Of a stretch of DNA of 64,000 bases, positions 8,723 through 19,024 are shown one piece after another. The notes beneath the pieces were generated by a model. It was given only the letters and a program-made list of their open reading frames with translations. It did no database searches and was not told the DNA's origin. A program made the position numbers and the translations under genes. The stretch spans positions 9,490 to 73,489 of the forward strand of contig JACKAJ010000018.1 of the NCBI GenBank assembly GCA_020635135.1, given 5' to 3'. The DNA comes from Halobacteriovoraceae bacterium (GTDB lineage Bacteria > Bdellovibrionota > Bacteriovoracia > Bacteriovoracales > Bacteriovoracaceae). Position 1 is the stretch's first letter; the number at the start of each line of letters is the position of its first letter.

Positions 8723-10014
8723 TTGAATAGATTGTTTCGGAAAAAGACGTTGCAATTCGCTTTGAATTTTCGCAATTTCGCCATCATGTTATTGTTTTTC
8801 TCTTGGAGTTTAAGATAAAACAAACGAGCGTGACCGAGTCCACCGGTCGCACCTAAGGCATAGAAGAGATAATTATCAATATTTAACCCTACGGCCCTAA
8901 AAGCAGCGGCTGCCGCCCAAGTCATAGAGCCTCCAACCACGATAGCATCTGATTTTAATTTTAAAATATTTGCGATTCTCTGAAGTTTTGCTGCCCGAGC
9001 AGTATTCCCTAACTTTAGGGCTTCAGCTGCTAACTTTTCTGCCTTTTCGATCGCGGGTCGATAAGTTTTAGCATTCGCTGTATCGAGGACTCCTTGAGAC
9101 CAGACAGAGTCGATTGTTGTTTTAATGACATAATGAAGACTCTCAGCAAAAGTAGCATCAAATTCAATCATATTGACTGAAGCAAAATAATGCATTCCTC
9201 CTCGAAGAACTGCCAAGATGCCTGCTTCAACAACGGCCCACTTCAATGTTGCTGCTATAAAATTTGATTTTTTAAAAGCTATTTCTTTTAAACCCAACCT
9301 GGAGAGAAAGGGCATTTTTTTCAGCAAAAAAGAATGAAGTTTGACTTGCATGATGTTGGTATCAAGACTTTTCAAAAAGGGTTGATTAAACCACATTAAA
9401 GTTCCGCTCATGCTCCCAACTAATATCCCTAGCATTGAAGCGGGAAGTGGGTCCATTCCTCCTGCCATAAAACTTGAAGCTACAACAGTTGCATTCACTG
9501 AAGTTCTCACGAGTGTTAAAGACCAGCGACGATTTTTTGGAAGCCAGTCCACGAGCCAATTAGCAAAACGCTTCATGATTCGAGGTTCATGAACGTCATG
9601 AACTGAGCTTGGCTCTCGAGAACCATTTTCTATAAAGCTCAGGTATTCTTCACCTAATTCAGAATGTTCAAAATTTACGTTCGAAAAATATTTTTTTTCG
9701 AGCTCTAAGAGATAAGGTTTAATTTCGTTTTTAGGATATCCTCTTTTTTTAAGAGCAGCTTCATTGAAAAAAGTATTGGTAGCAAAAACAGGAATATTGC
9801 CGTAAGACTCAATTTCTTTAGCAAACTCTTGCATCGCATGTTCAAGATTTTCTTTTTTATCTGAATAAACGGTTGTAATTTTATAAGTAACACCTTCATG
9901 AAAACTATCACTCGCCTCGTATTCCACTGTATCCAGAACGTCGTAAAGTTTACCTTCATCTTGAGAAAAAACTGAAGATGATAAAAAAAGAGATAATAAA
10001 AGCCATAACTTCAT
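8719..10014 (-). CDS. Exported multi-pass or amphipathic membrane protein, unknown function
   Basis: A 431-residue product starting at ATG 10014 (signal peptide MKLWLLLSLFLSSSVFS). About 150 soluble residues are followed by hydrophobic stretches around VNATVVASSFMAGGMDPLP, MLGILVGSMSGTLMWF, LKWAVVEAGILAVLRGG and IVVGGSMTWAAAAAFRAVGL. A charged Ala/Lys helical segment (EKAEKLAAEALKLGNTARAAK) lies between the last two. A cleaved signal with later hydrophobic helices suggests an envelope-inserted protein. No family is recognised. It could be cotranscribed downstream of nothing obvious, since the large lipoprotein gene lies upstream on the same strand's 3' side. Confidence 0.65.
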   Translation of the reverse strand: MKLWLLLSLFLSSSVFSQDEGKLYDVLDTVEYEASDSFHEGVTYKITTVYSDKKENLEHAMQEFAKEIESYGNIPVFATNTFFNEAALKKRGYPKNEIKPYLLELEKKYFSNVNFEHSELGEEYLSFIENGSREPSSVHDVHEPRIMKRFANWLVDWLPKNRRWSLTLVRTSVNATVVASSFMAGGMDPLPASMLGILVGSMSGTLMWFNQPFLKSLDTNIMQVKLHSFLLKKMPFLSRLGLKEIAFKKSNFIAATLKWAVVEAGILAVLRGGMHYFASVNMIEFDATFAESLHYVIKTTIDSVWSQGVLDTANAKTYRPAIEKAEKLAAEALKLGNTARAAKLQRIANILKLKSDAIVVGGSMTWAAAAAFRAVGLNIDNYLFYALGATGGLGHARLFYLKLQEKNNNMMAKLRKFKANCNVFFRNNLFN

Positions 10015-10096
10015 AATGAGCTCATTTTTCAATAGGTTATAATGTCATTATCGGAAAAGTGACTTAAGAATTTAGAATTAGAAATTCTACATTTGT

Positions 10097-13000
10097 TTAT
10101 TGGCAACCATTATTCTCAACTTTAATACTATCGAGCCCCATATCTGAATGCCATACAGTTCCAGATGATGGCATAACAGCTCTAAATCGCAGTTTTATAT
10201 TTCCTGAGTTATAGCCTAGATTACACAAGTCAATCGTTTGAGCATTCCAAACATCAACCCCATTTCTTCCAACGTCTGCGCCAAGATGCGACCAGGCAGG
10301 AGTGTCCCAGGTTGATCCACCGTCTGTTGAAACTTCCAGATAGAGATCTCCCATATTATCACCACGTTTATTCCAGTAAAAAGTCATCGACAGGTTAAAT
10401 GAACCAGCATCCAATGTATTACTTTCAAGTATAAACTCATCTCCTGATTTAGCAGGGCTGGATGCTTCTGTATAAACGTAACTACCACTACCACCTTGAG
10501 CTAAAGTCGGACCTACTCCACTACTAGGAGTATCACCTGAGTTCAGTGACCAATCTCGGTCATCACCAGAAACATTATTCCAATTAGCAAAGCTCTCAAA
10601 ATCATCTTCTTGAATTAAGCTCGTATCCTTCACAAAAGTTTTAATAGCACGTCCAGTCGGCCCCCCTGATCCTGAAACATGATCAGCAATAATTTGAACA
10701 TTCCCATCGGGGACTGCGCTCAAATCAAATGTATAGTTCCATGCTCCCGAATTACATAGTGTTGTGCCTGATACTCCACCTGAAAAAGTAATGTTTTGAG
10801 CATTATCACTGCAAGTCCCACTCACAGAAAAAGCATTGTAGTTGGCAAGAGTTATGATTTCTGAAACATCCGGAGTTGTAATAGCAATTGTAGCAGGAAC
10901 TCCAGGATTACAACCATCAGCAGTGACTTTTACTTCATCAATAGCAATATCTGAATTCCATATTGTTCCTGAACTCGGCATCGTAGCTCGAAAACGAAAT
11001 TTTACATTTCCTGAATTATAACCTTGATCACAAACATCCACATTCGCGAGATTCCATCTATCTGTACCATTAGTCGCTATATCAGAACCTGTATGTGACC
11101 AAACAGCAGGATCCCAAGAACTTCCTCCATCCGTAGAAGCCTCTAAATACAGATCTCCCATGCTCGTTCCTCGTTTATTCCAATAAAACTGAATTCTTAA
11201 ATTAAAAGCCCCTGCATCTAAGTCACTACTTTCTATGATAAATTCATCATTGGCTCCAACAGGATTTGAAGCCTCTGTGTATAAATAATTTCCACCCGAA
11301 TCTTGAGAAGAGGTCGGTCCGACTCCTGAGCTTGGAGTGTCTCCCGAGTTTAGGCTCCAATCGCGATCATCGTAATTAGCATTAGCCCAGTTTCCAAGAG
11401 TATCAAATGAATCAAACTGTAAATAAGAGGTATCTTTACTAAACTCTTTCGTAGCAATTCCATTAGCACCACCTGATGCCGAGCTATGAGTGACAATTAA
11501 ATTAACAAGCCCGTCTCCTGCACTGCTCAAATCAAGAGATGTCGACCAAGTTCCGGCAGAGCAGCTTGTACTTCCCGAACCATCACCCGAAATAATAATA
11601 TTTTGGCCATTATCACTACATGTTCCTCCAATCGTAAAACTTGATTCATTAAAGAGAGTAATTAAGGTATCAGTGCTCGGAGAATCAAAGGTAATTGTAG
11701 CAGGTGGATTCGCCTCGCAACCACCCGAGTTAACAACAAGGTCATCAATCGCAATATCCGAATTCCAAATTGTTCCAGTTGAAGGCATCACTGCTCTAAA
11801 TCTCAACACGACATTCGAAGAAGTATAACCTAAGTTACAAAGATCAACATATTGGCTTCTCCAGGCATCTGTTCCTCCAGTCGCAATATCCGATCCCAAA
11901 TGTGACCATACTTCAGTCCAAGTACTTCCTCCATTATTTGAAGCTTCAAGAATCAGATCTCCCATGTTATCTCCTCGCTTATTCCATTTGAAGGAAAAAG
12001 CAAGATCATTGGTTGACCCATCTAAAATATTACTTTCCAAGTGAAATTCATCATTGGCTGCCACTGGACTCGAAGCCTCTGTATAGGCATAACTGCCAGA
12101 AGTTGGTCCAACGTCTGTACTGGGCGTATCGCCTGTATTCAAGCTCCAGTCATCATCATCACCTCCAACATTTGACCAATTTCCAAATGAAGAGTTGAGA
12201 TCATCAATTTGGTTGAAAGCTCCTTGCACTTGATAAGTTAAATTCGCTGTTGAACATAAACTTCTTTGCCCCCCTGTAGCGAGACGATCGGCATAAAAAG
12301 TATAGGTGCCCTCTGGGAGAACAGAAGTTGTAATATCGACTGAAGATCCTGTTGAAGTAAATGACCCTACAACTGAAGGTGCCGTACAAGAGCTGTTTTT
12401 ATATAAGGCAACAACATCACCAGCCGCAACACCATAGACAGTAATAGTAGGAGTTGTGTCTTCATTTGGAGAAGACACTGGATCAAGTAGGACCAATGTT
12501 GTTGGAGCTGGTAGCGTAATGTTGAATCCATTGGATGTAACATTTGTTAAACCACTCGAAGTCGCTCTCAAGGTATAACCAGAACCCGCTAGGTTGATAG
12601 ATAAATCATTAAAAGTAACAATTCCATTTACAGCACTAGCACTATAACTTCCAGAAAGTGAAGCTGAACCTGATGAGGGATCATTTTGAATATTCAAGAC
12701 AATATTAGCAGTTGAATTTGTAATGACATTATTAAAATCATCCGAAACAGCCACTTGAAAAGTCCCGATATTTGCACCTTCCAAGGCACTTGTTGGTTGT
12801 GATAAAAAGATCAATTTACTTGCATTAGCAAAAATATTAAAGCTATTTGAAATATCACCAGTTAATCCTGTTGCACTCGCTGAAAATGTATAACCACTTG
12901 TAGCGAAATTTAAAGAAATATCACTAAAAGTAGCAACTCCATTTAAAGCCGAAACATTAAGTGTTCCCGAAAGTGTTGCTGACCCACTGGAGGGATCATT

Positions 13001-16000
13001 TTGTAAAGCAATTGTGATGAGATCATTATCATTTGTTTTGTTTCCATAGCTATCAATGATTTCAACAGTAAAACTATCAAAAGCAACATTGGCGAGAGCA
13101 CCGCTCGGCTGAGCCGCAAAAGAAAGTGCCGCCTTTATACCTGCTGAAATATTAAATGAACTTGAAGTCGCCCCATTAAGACCGGTACTATTGGCAACGA
13201 TTGTATAGCCTGAAAAGGCTTTATCGATAGATATATTATTAAATACAGCGACACCATTAACAGCTACTTTTGAAAGAGTTCCAGATAAAGTTGCTGCTCC
13301 ACTTGAAGGATCACTTTGGAGACTTAAGGTAATTAAATTCGTAGCTGTATTAACTAGACTTCCATTGTAATCTCGCACCTCTACTTCAATACTAGGAGCA
13401 ATATTCACTCCTGCAGTTGAATGAGAAGGATTCACAGTAAATGCCAACTGATAGGGTACCGATTGGGCTGTGATACTTTCACTATCAGATTGTCCAAAAT
13501 AATTTGCTCCAATGCTGGCAGTCCCAGCATTCGTCGCTGTTAATTGCCCTGCTTGTGTTAAGCTAAAATGCCCACTTGGAGTTTGGCTCCAAGTAACATA
13601 ATTAGTAACATCCACTACACTCGCATCAGAAAATGTTGCATTAACTGTTAGAAATTGGCTTGCACCAAGATCAAGAGTACTTTGTCCTGCAACTAAATCT
13701 ATAGAAGCAACGGTAGGGCAAGTTACTGTTACATTTGTAATATTACTCGTAGAGACTGAACCCGATCCATTCGTTAATACGCAAGTAATAGAGGGTGCGG
13801 CTGGTTGAGTCGAGATAGTTACATTATAACCTTGACCTGAAGCTATTTGAGTAGAAAAAACAAAAGAAGTTTCACCTGAATTAACTGTAATTGTTTCTGC
13901 TCCATTGAGAGACAATTGCAAACTGTCAAAATTTAAATTGGCAACAGTTCCACCAATTGTAAAAAGTGAAGAACCTCCTCCTCCGCCGGCCATCCAATCG
14001 AGGACAGGAAGTGCATAAGAGACTCCACTCATAATTTCGTAACCAGTAGGAGCGGCCATCCAATCGTCAGTCATACTGCCAAAACTGAAAGTTGGATAAA
14101 AGGCAGTATTAGGAGCATCTGCAAGATTAACTCCTTGACCTAGTGAATTGTGAGAGGCGTCTTTATTTTCATTGAAATAAAAATTTGAAGTTGTATCAAA
14201 TGATCCTCCATTTAATTCATCAGAAATGAGAGGGCCAAAGAGAGAGATATTTTCACTACTTGAAACTTCACGAGTCACAACACCTGCTGCATAATTATTT
14301 TGTACAGAATTTACACTTGCAGTATTTACAAAACCAATAAGCCCGCCCGCTTTTGCAAAAGATTCAACATCTCCAGTGGCAAAAGAATTTGTAACAGTAG
14401 AGTTTAGAAGATAACCGAGGAGTCCACCACAATTACTTCCTGTGCAGGCAACATTACCTGTAGCATAACTTCTATTGACACTTCCTCTCATCATACCCAC
14501 TAAACCACCAGAGGAGTTTCTTATAGCATCACCACCAACATCTCCATTGGCATATGAATTTTCAATTGATCCCCCTCTGAAATATCCAATAAGTCCACCA
14601 ACATAATCGGCGGTCCCTGAATTCACAGAAACATTTCCTGTGGCGTATAGTCTTTTAAAATTCGCGTTCCAACTATTTGAATACCCCAGTAAGCCTCCAA
14701 TATAAGCACTCGGAGTAGGTTCTTGTACATTAATATCACCTGTAGCATAAGAATCTTCCATGATATCTCCCATGAAAAATCCCGCTAATCCACCTATGAA
14801 TTGAGTGTACCCACTCACAGTCCCTGTAGCGTGACTAAAAAGAATAGTTGAATCATTTCCTGGCACGCGCCCAATAAGGCCTCCTACCAATTTTGCTTTC
14901 GCATTGATATTCATTGAAGATGATGAATTGTCGAGAGTAACAGGATAATCATCCTCTGACTGAGCGATAATACCGCCAACATAAGATCGGACACTGTCAT
15001 ATTTTTCATCAAGAACATCAATCGCCCCACTTGTCGTTAGGTAAGAGAGTGTCCCTGTTAGCAAGTATCCAATAATTCCCCCTACTCGATCACTTCCAGC
15101 ATGAATATTTCCCGTATAACTACTACTCGAGATACTTGTTTCTGCGAGGGATTGCCCCACTAATCCACCGATGTATCCATCTGTCGCATCGACATCCACT
15201 GTTACGCTTCCATTAACTGCACTATTTGAAATGGTTCCACCATTCATTTCACCAATTAGCCCTCCAACTTTTTCACCATGGGCAAGAACATCGCCAGTTT
15301 GGCTTACTTGTGAGAAGTTAAAATTGCCTTCTGCACTTTGGCCACAATATGCTCCTACATAATTTTGACCTTCAACTTCATTATTCAATATAAGATTGGT
15401 CGCATCATGCCCTCCATCACTCGAAACAATTTGCCCAATCACACCTCCGGTATAATTATTTCCAACAACGTTGACTTCGAAATCACTATTGTTAATGGTG
15501 ATATCTGATGAATTAGAAGCCTGTCCAATCAACCCTCCAGTATAAATAATCCCATTAACAGCTCCATTGACTAAACTGACTCCATCAATCGATCCGTTTC
15601 CTTTCCACTCCCCGACAACTCCACCCGTTGTGGAATACCCTGATACACTAAAATCTTCGAATGAAATATTTTTAAGAGTAGCATTTTCAAATACTTTAAA
15701 AAGACCAACTGAAACAGTATTTGGCTTACTTACAATATAATTTCTAACTGCAAAATTATTTCCATCTAATTCTCCAGAAAAAGTCGTCGAGTAGGGATTA
15801 AGAGACATTCCAATAAAATCAATATCATTACCAAGTATAAATTTTTTATCAGGATACAAGCGAATATTCGAAAATTGACCTCGATGACAAATTAAATAAG
15901 GAGTTGAGATTCCATCTCCGCCGGATTGAATGTTTCCGAAAAGCCCATTGATCGCTACACTTGTATCACATTCAGTCGTCGGCTTGTTTAAAGTTTTAGA

Positions 16001-18799
16001 AACAATTCCCGAGCCACTTGTCTGATTTTGGTTTTTAAGCTCTACATTTAAAGTCAAGGGACCATCACTCATTGCCGTAGCATCAATAACAGCAGACCAG
16101 CGATTATTTGTTTGGCAAATTGTATTAAGACTAAAATCACCTGAGACTTCAACAATATTACCAGCAATTCCACATTCTCCATAAATAAGCTTTCTTCCCA
16201 CAATAATCTCTCCATTCACCGATGGATTGAGAATTGAGATTTCAAGGTTACTCACTGTTACAGTTGAAACAGGATCTGAAGAAATTATTTTATCGACCAG
16301 TGATTGACCGAACTCTTGAGCCAATGTATTAAAACCACTTGATCCTTCAAAAATATCTGGATTAGGTTCTGCAATGGGGTTATCGATATGATTTTCAATA
16401 TTTGTGAATCCATAATTACTCGTTTCCATCCACTGAAAAACTGCATAGGAATAGTCAACGGTATCTCCGGGAAGTTTAAAACCTGCACTTGGTATGCTCC
16501 AGAGGGATCCAAAATCAAAATTGGAATAATTGCTTGATACAACTAACTGACTAGAGGTTAAGGAGTTTCCAAAAATGTTTGCACCGACAAGAGGAAAACT
16601 TGATTCTTCATCTATGACAGCGGAATTCGAATTATAAAAACAGTCAGAAATATCGGGAGCTGTAATATTTCCTCCGATCAAACCAAAGCTAGAGTCACTT
16701 CCAATCGCAGAAATCTTTTTATAGACATATCCAGTGGAATAACACTTCGAAACAGTTGTCGAATCAGGAATAAACCAACCGACGATTCCCCCACCCTCTC
16801 CGAGAGAATAAACAGTTCCAGTAAAAAACGAATTAGAAATATTCTTTTTGAGACTAAGACCAGAAATCCCACCGACATAGCGCCCGAGGGAATTAATTGT
16901 TCCCGAAAACATTGCCCCATCAATAGGAGCAACCTGATAACCCGCAATCCCACCGACCAAATTTCTTGCTCCTGTGACATCGGAAGAGGAGTAAATATTT
17001 GAGACATTCGCCGCTTTCACATAACCAAAAGCACCACCGACATAGTCAGCATCATTATTAGAGATAGTAATATTTCCTCTCGTATAGAGCATATCAAAAT
17101 TTGCAGCTAAAACGTTAGTATAGCCTGCGATACCGCCAATATAAGAATTGGCATCGGGATCACTTATTGTAATGTCAGATTCAGAAAAGGAATTTGTAAT
17201 TGAGCTCGCATTAAATTGACCGACTAATCCTCCAACAAAGGATTTTTTGGCAATAATGGTTCCCGTAGAATAGCTATTATCAATGGAGGTATTTGTTCCT
17301 CCTAAAAATCCAACTAATCCCCCGACATATTGAGCATTTGCGGTTATATCCATTTGAGAATATGAATCCGAAAAAGTAACATCGAGTCCAGTGTTTCCGA
17401 CAAGCCCTCCGGTAAACTTTAAAACCGTACTGGTTGTATCATCATTAACATTAATTGTTCCTCGAGAATAACTTGTGCCAATCGAGCCACTGTGCATTCG
17501 CCCTATCAAACCCGCAGTATAGTGGCCCCCAGATGAAATATTTGAAACGACATGAGAATTTGTTATTGTCGAAGTCGCTCTTCCAAATCCAATGAGACCT
17601 CCAACATTGACATCAACAGCGTCCAATGTGCCATTTATAGACCCGATATGAACGCCTTGATCAATGGCTATTCCGTGATACGATTCCCCAACAAGCCCGC
17701 CTATATTTGCACCATTAGAGTAAAGATCTCCCTTGTGGAGTACATCTGTGAAATTGGGGCTCACACCATAAACTCTTCCAAGAACACCTGCTGTATAATT
17801 AAGTCCTGTAACGTTAGCGTAGACATCAACATTATTTAGAGTTAATCCACCACCTGTTTTATAGACATATCCTAACAATCCCGCGGCATAATCACTTGTA
17901 GCGTTTACAGTCACGTCAATTTTAGAATCACTAATATCCAGTGTTGAGACCCCATTATTTAAACCGATTAAACCTCCGGCCATTTGGTTTGCAGTCACTG
18001 AACCTTGAATAGAGACATTCTGAATTGTCCCACCCTCTCTCCAGTCACCTGCTAGAATACCTACCCGGACATTTCCTTCCACATTCGCATTTCTAATATT
18101 CAAATTTTTAACTGTTGCTCCAGAAATAAATTTAAAAATCCCGATCGAATTTTGACCTGGCTGTACAATGTAAAAATTTTCTAGGAAAAAATTTTGTCCA
18201 TCGAGGATTCCCGTAAATGGGGGAAGAATCGGATTAATGCTTGAAGAAGAAAAGTTGATATTTTGAGATAGGACAAAATTCTTATCTGGATATAGTGAAA
18301 TGTTAGCAAATTGTTGTGCAGTACAAATTTTATAGGGATTATCAGTACCATTCCCACCGTTGTCTATGTTCGCAAAAACCTTTGTTAAATTGGAAGCATT
18401 CTCACAAGTGACGTCTGATCGAGAAAATGTTCGCGTAACAATTGATCCTCCAGTGCTATAATCTTTACTTTTTAACTGAACATTGACAGTTATCGTTTGC
18501 CCTTCAGTAAATCCATCCCCTGAAATTGCCGCTGTCCAAGTTCCATTCGCTTGGCAAACACTGTAGAGATTAACATCTCCAGTGATAACGATTGGGAAAT
18601 TTGGCTGGCCACAATCTCCAGAAATAATAGCAGAACTACCAAGAGGGGCTCCGTCATTTGCCGGATAGAGGATATTAATTTCATAGGTTACGGGTGTAAC
18701 AGTTGTTCCGTCACTATTTTCCCCACCACTATCGTTACATGAAGAGATCATGAAAAAAAGGAGAAGGAGATGAATAAAAGTAACAAACGTTCTACTCAT
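10097..18799 (-). CDS. Giant surface lipoprotein with Ig-like, GLUG-repeat and MAM-type domains
   Basis: An unbroken frame of 2900 codons from ATG 18799 (GGAGG 12 nt upstream). The N-terminus is a lipoprotein signal ending FFMISSCND with Cys21 as the acylation site. Order of parts: Ig-like module (about 40-130); GLUG block 1 (about 230-735); a second Ig-like module resembling the first (about 860-950); GLUG block 2 (about 1040-1520); a Gly-rich hinge (GGGGGSS); a GTV-type module; a BIG2-like domain (about 1700-1780); three invasin/filamin-like repeats of about 95-105 residues (1785-2095); and three MAM-like domains separated by Ig-like spacers (about 2195-2900). It is probably an adhesin or attachment protein on the outer-membrane surface; Asn at +2 is compatible with outer-membrane sorting. 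No sortase, type V or C-terminal type IX signal is apparent. Confidence 0.9.
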   Translation of the reverse strand: MSRTFVTFIHLLLLFFMISSCNDSGGENSDGTTVTPVTYEINILYPANDGAPLGSSAIISGDCGQPNFPIVITGDVNLYSVCQANGTWTAAISGDGFTEGQTITVNVQLKSKDYSTGGSIVTRTFSRSDVTCENASNLTKVFANIDNGGNGTDNPYKICTAQQFANISLYPDKNFVLSQNINFSSSSINPILPPFTGILDGQNFFLENFYIVQPGQNSIGIFKFISGATVKNLNIRNANVEGNVRVGILAGDWREGGTIQNVSIQGSVTANQMAGGLIGLNNGVSTLDISDSKIDVTVNATSDYAAGLLGYVYKTGGGLTLNNVDVYANVTGLNYTAGVLGRVYGVSPNFTDVLHKGDLYSNGANIGGLVGESYHGIAIDQGVHIGSINGTLDAVDVNVGGLIGFGRATSTITNSHVVSNISSGGHYTAGLIGRMHSGSIGTSYSRGTINVNDDTTSTVLKFTGGLVGNTGLDVTFSDSYSQMDITANAQYVGGLVGFLGGTNTSIDNSYSTGTIIAKKSFVGGLVGQFNASSITNSFSESDITISDPDANSYIGGIAGYTNVLAANFDMLYTRGNITISNNDADYVGGAFGYVKAANVSNIYSSSDVTGARNLVGGIAGYQVAPIDGAMFSGTINSLGRYVGGISGLSLKKNISNSFFTGTVYSLGEGGGIVGWFIPDSTTVSKCYSTGYVYKKISAIGSDSSFGLIGGNITAPDISDCFYNSNSAVIDEESSFPLVGANIFGNSLTSSQLVVSSNYSNFDFGSLWSIPSAGFKLPGDTVDYSYAVFQWMETSNYGFTNIENHIDNPIAEPNPDIFEGSSGFNTLAQEFGQSLVDKIISSDPVSTVTVSNLEISILNPSVNGEIIVGRKLIYGECGIAGNIVEVSGDFSLNTICQTNNRWSAVIDATAMSDGPLTLNVELKNQNQTSGSGIVSKTLNKPTTECDTSVAINGLFGNIQSGGDGISTPYLICHRGQFSNIRLYPDKKFILGNDIDFIGMSLNPYSTTFSGELDGNNFAVRNYIVSKPNTVSVGLFKVFENATLKNISFEDFSVSGYSTTGGVVGEWKGNGSIDGVSLVNGAVNGIIYTGGLIGQASNSSDITINNSDFEVNVVGNNYTGGVIGQIVSSDGGHDATNLILNNEVEGQNYVGAYCGQSAEGNFNFSQVSQTGDVLAHGEKVGGLIGEMNGGTISNSAVNGSVTVDVDATDGYIGGLVGQSLAETSISSSSYTGNIHAGSDRVGGIIGYLLTGTLSYLTTSGAIDVLDEKYDSVRSYVGGIIAQSEDDYPVTLDNSSSSMNINAKAKLVGGLIGRVPGNDSTILFSHATGTVSGYTQFIGGLAGFFMGDIMEDSYATGDINVQEPTPSAYIGGLLGYSNSWNANFKRLYATGNVSVNSGTADYVGGLIGYFRGGSIENSYANGDVGGDAIRNSSGGLVGMMRGSVNRSYATGNVACTGSNCGGLLGYLLNSTVTNSFATGDVESFAKAGGLIGFVNTASVNSVQNNYAAGVVTREVSSSENISLFGPLISDELNGGSFDTTSNFYFNENKDASHNSLGQGVNLADAPNTAFYPTFSFGSMTDDWMAAPTGYEIMSGVSYALPVLDWMAGGGGGSSLFTIGGTVANLNFDSLQLSLNGAETITVNSGETSFVFSTQIASGQGYNVTISTQPAAPSITCVLTNGSGSVSTSNITNVTVTCPTVASIDLVAGQSTLDLGASQFLTVNATFSDASVVDVTNYVTWSQTPSGHFSLTQAGQLTATNAGTASIGANYFGQSDSESITAQSVPYQLAFTVNPSHSTAGVNIAPSIEVEVRDYNGSLVNTATNLITLSLQSDPSSGAATLSGTLSKVAVNGVAVFNNISIDKAFSGYTIVANSTGLNGATSSSFNISAGIKAALSFAAQPSGALANVAFDSFTVEIIDSYGNKTNDNDLITIALQNDPSSGSATLSGTLNVSALNGVATFSDISLNFATSGYTFSASATGLTGDISNSFNIFANASKLIFLSQPTSALEGANIGTFQVAVSDDFNNVITNSTANIVLNIQNDPSSGSASLSGSYSASAVNGIVTFNDLSINLAGSGYTLRATSSGLTNVTSNGFNITLPAPTTLVLLDPVSSPNEDTTPTITVYGVAAGDVVALYKNSSCTAPSVVGSFTSTGSSVDITTSVLPEGTYTFYADRLATGGQRSLCSTANLTYQVQGAFNQIDDLNSSFGNWSNVGGDDDDWSLNTGDTPSTDVGPTSGSYAYTEASSPVAANDEFHLESNILDGSTNDLAFSFKWNKRGDNMGDLILEASNNGGSTWTEVWSHLGSDIATGGTDAWRSQYVDLCNLGYTSSNVVLRFRAVMPSTGTIWNSDIAIDDLVVNSGGCEANPPATITFDSPSTDTLITLFNESSFTIGGTCSDNGQNIIISGDGSGSTSCSAGTWSTSLDLSSAGDGLVNLIVTHSSASGGANGIATKEFSKDTSYLQFDSFDTLGNWANANYDDRDWSLNSGDTPSSGVGPTSSQDSGGNYLYTEASNPVGANDEFIIESSDLDAGAFNLRIQFYWNKRGTSMGDLYLEASTDGGSSWDPAVWSHTGSDIATNGTDRWNLANVDVCDQGYNSGNVKFRFRATMPSSGTIWNSDIAIDEVKVTADGCNPGVPATIAITTPDVSEIITLANYNAFSVSGTCSDNAQNITFSGGVSGTTLCNSGAWNYTFDLSAVPDGNVQIIADHVSGSGGPTGRAIKTFVKDTSLIQEDDFESFANWNNVSGDDRDWSLNSGDTPSSGVGPTLAQGGSGSYVYTEASSPAKSGDEFILESNTLDAGSFNLSMTFYWNKRGDNMGDLYLEVSTDGGSTWDTPAWSHLGADVGRNGVDVWNAQTIDLCNLGYNSGNIKLRFRAVMPSSGTVWHSDMGLDSIKVENNGCQ
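10100..12215 (-). repeat. Three tandem Ig-like plus MAM-type modules at the C-terminus
   Basis: Three copies, spaced about 790-810 nt apart, of a segment with W-x-N-V/A-x-x-D-D-x-D-W-S-L-N-x-G-D-T-P-S, GVGPT, YTEAS, DEF-ES, WNKRGDNMGDL, STDGGSTWD and LRFRAVMPSSGT-W-SD. The spacing GDTPS / GPT / Y-YTEAS matches the MAM domain signature. Each MAM unit is separated from the next by an Ig-like spacer with GTCSDN..I..SG....C..G.W. Confidence 0.8.
14240..15690 (-). repeat. GLUG repeat block 2 within the giant lipoprotein
   Basis: A second run of GLUG units (GGVVGEW, GGLIGQ, GGLVGQS, GGIIGYL, GGLAGFF, GGLLGY, GGLIGYF). It follows an Ig-like domain that is a diverged copy of the one before block 1 (IISGDCG...VCQANGTW versus IYGECG...ICQTNNRW). 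The whole Ig-plus-GLUG unit of about 2.4 kb therefore appears to be an ancient internal duplication. Confidence 0.75.
16550..18100 (-). repeat. GLUG repeat block 1 within the giant lipoprotein
   Basis: About 15 or more tandem, diverged 25-45 residue units with the recurring cores AGGLIG, AGLLGY, GGLVG and GGIAGY, each followed by a short variable strand and S-F/Y-S-x-G-x-I. This is the GLUG motif pattern found in bacterial surface proteins. The boundaries are approximate. Confidence 0.8.
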
Positions 18800-19024
18800 G
18801 GACTTCAATTTCCTCCGTCGAAAAACCACACACAAATTCTTTATGTTTTCTTAATACAAGCATCTTCATTTTAAGGCCGATCAAAAGATCGATGTAAATC
18901 TTTTCGGTCAAGTCTCAAAAGATATATATTTCAAACACTTAAGCGGTATATTTTCCCTATTAAAAAAAACTAAAGTTTTGAAAAAAACAGAAAATGTGAA
19001 CAAAAGTTGGCAGTTGAAAGCCTT

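Noticed and set aside
18870..18910. CCGATCAAAAGAT...ATCTTTTCGG inverted repeat upstream of the giant lipoprotein
   Set aside because: The arms do not align without a 3 nt bulge and no known riboswitch motif is present.
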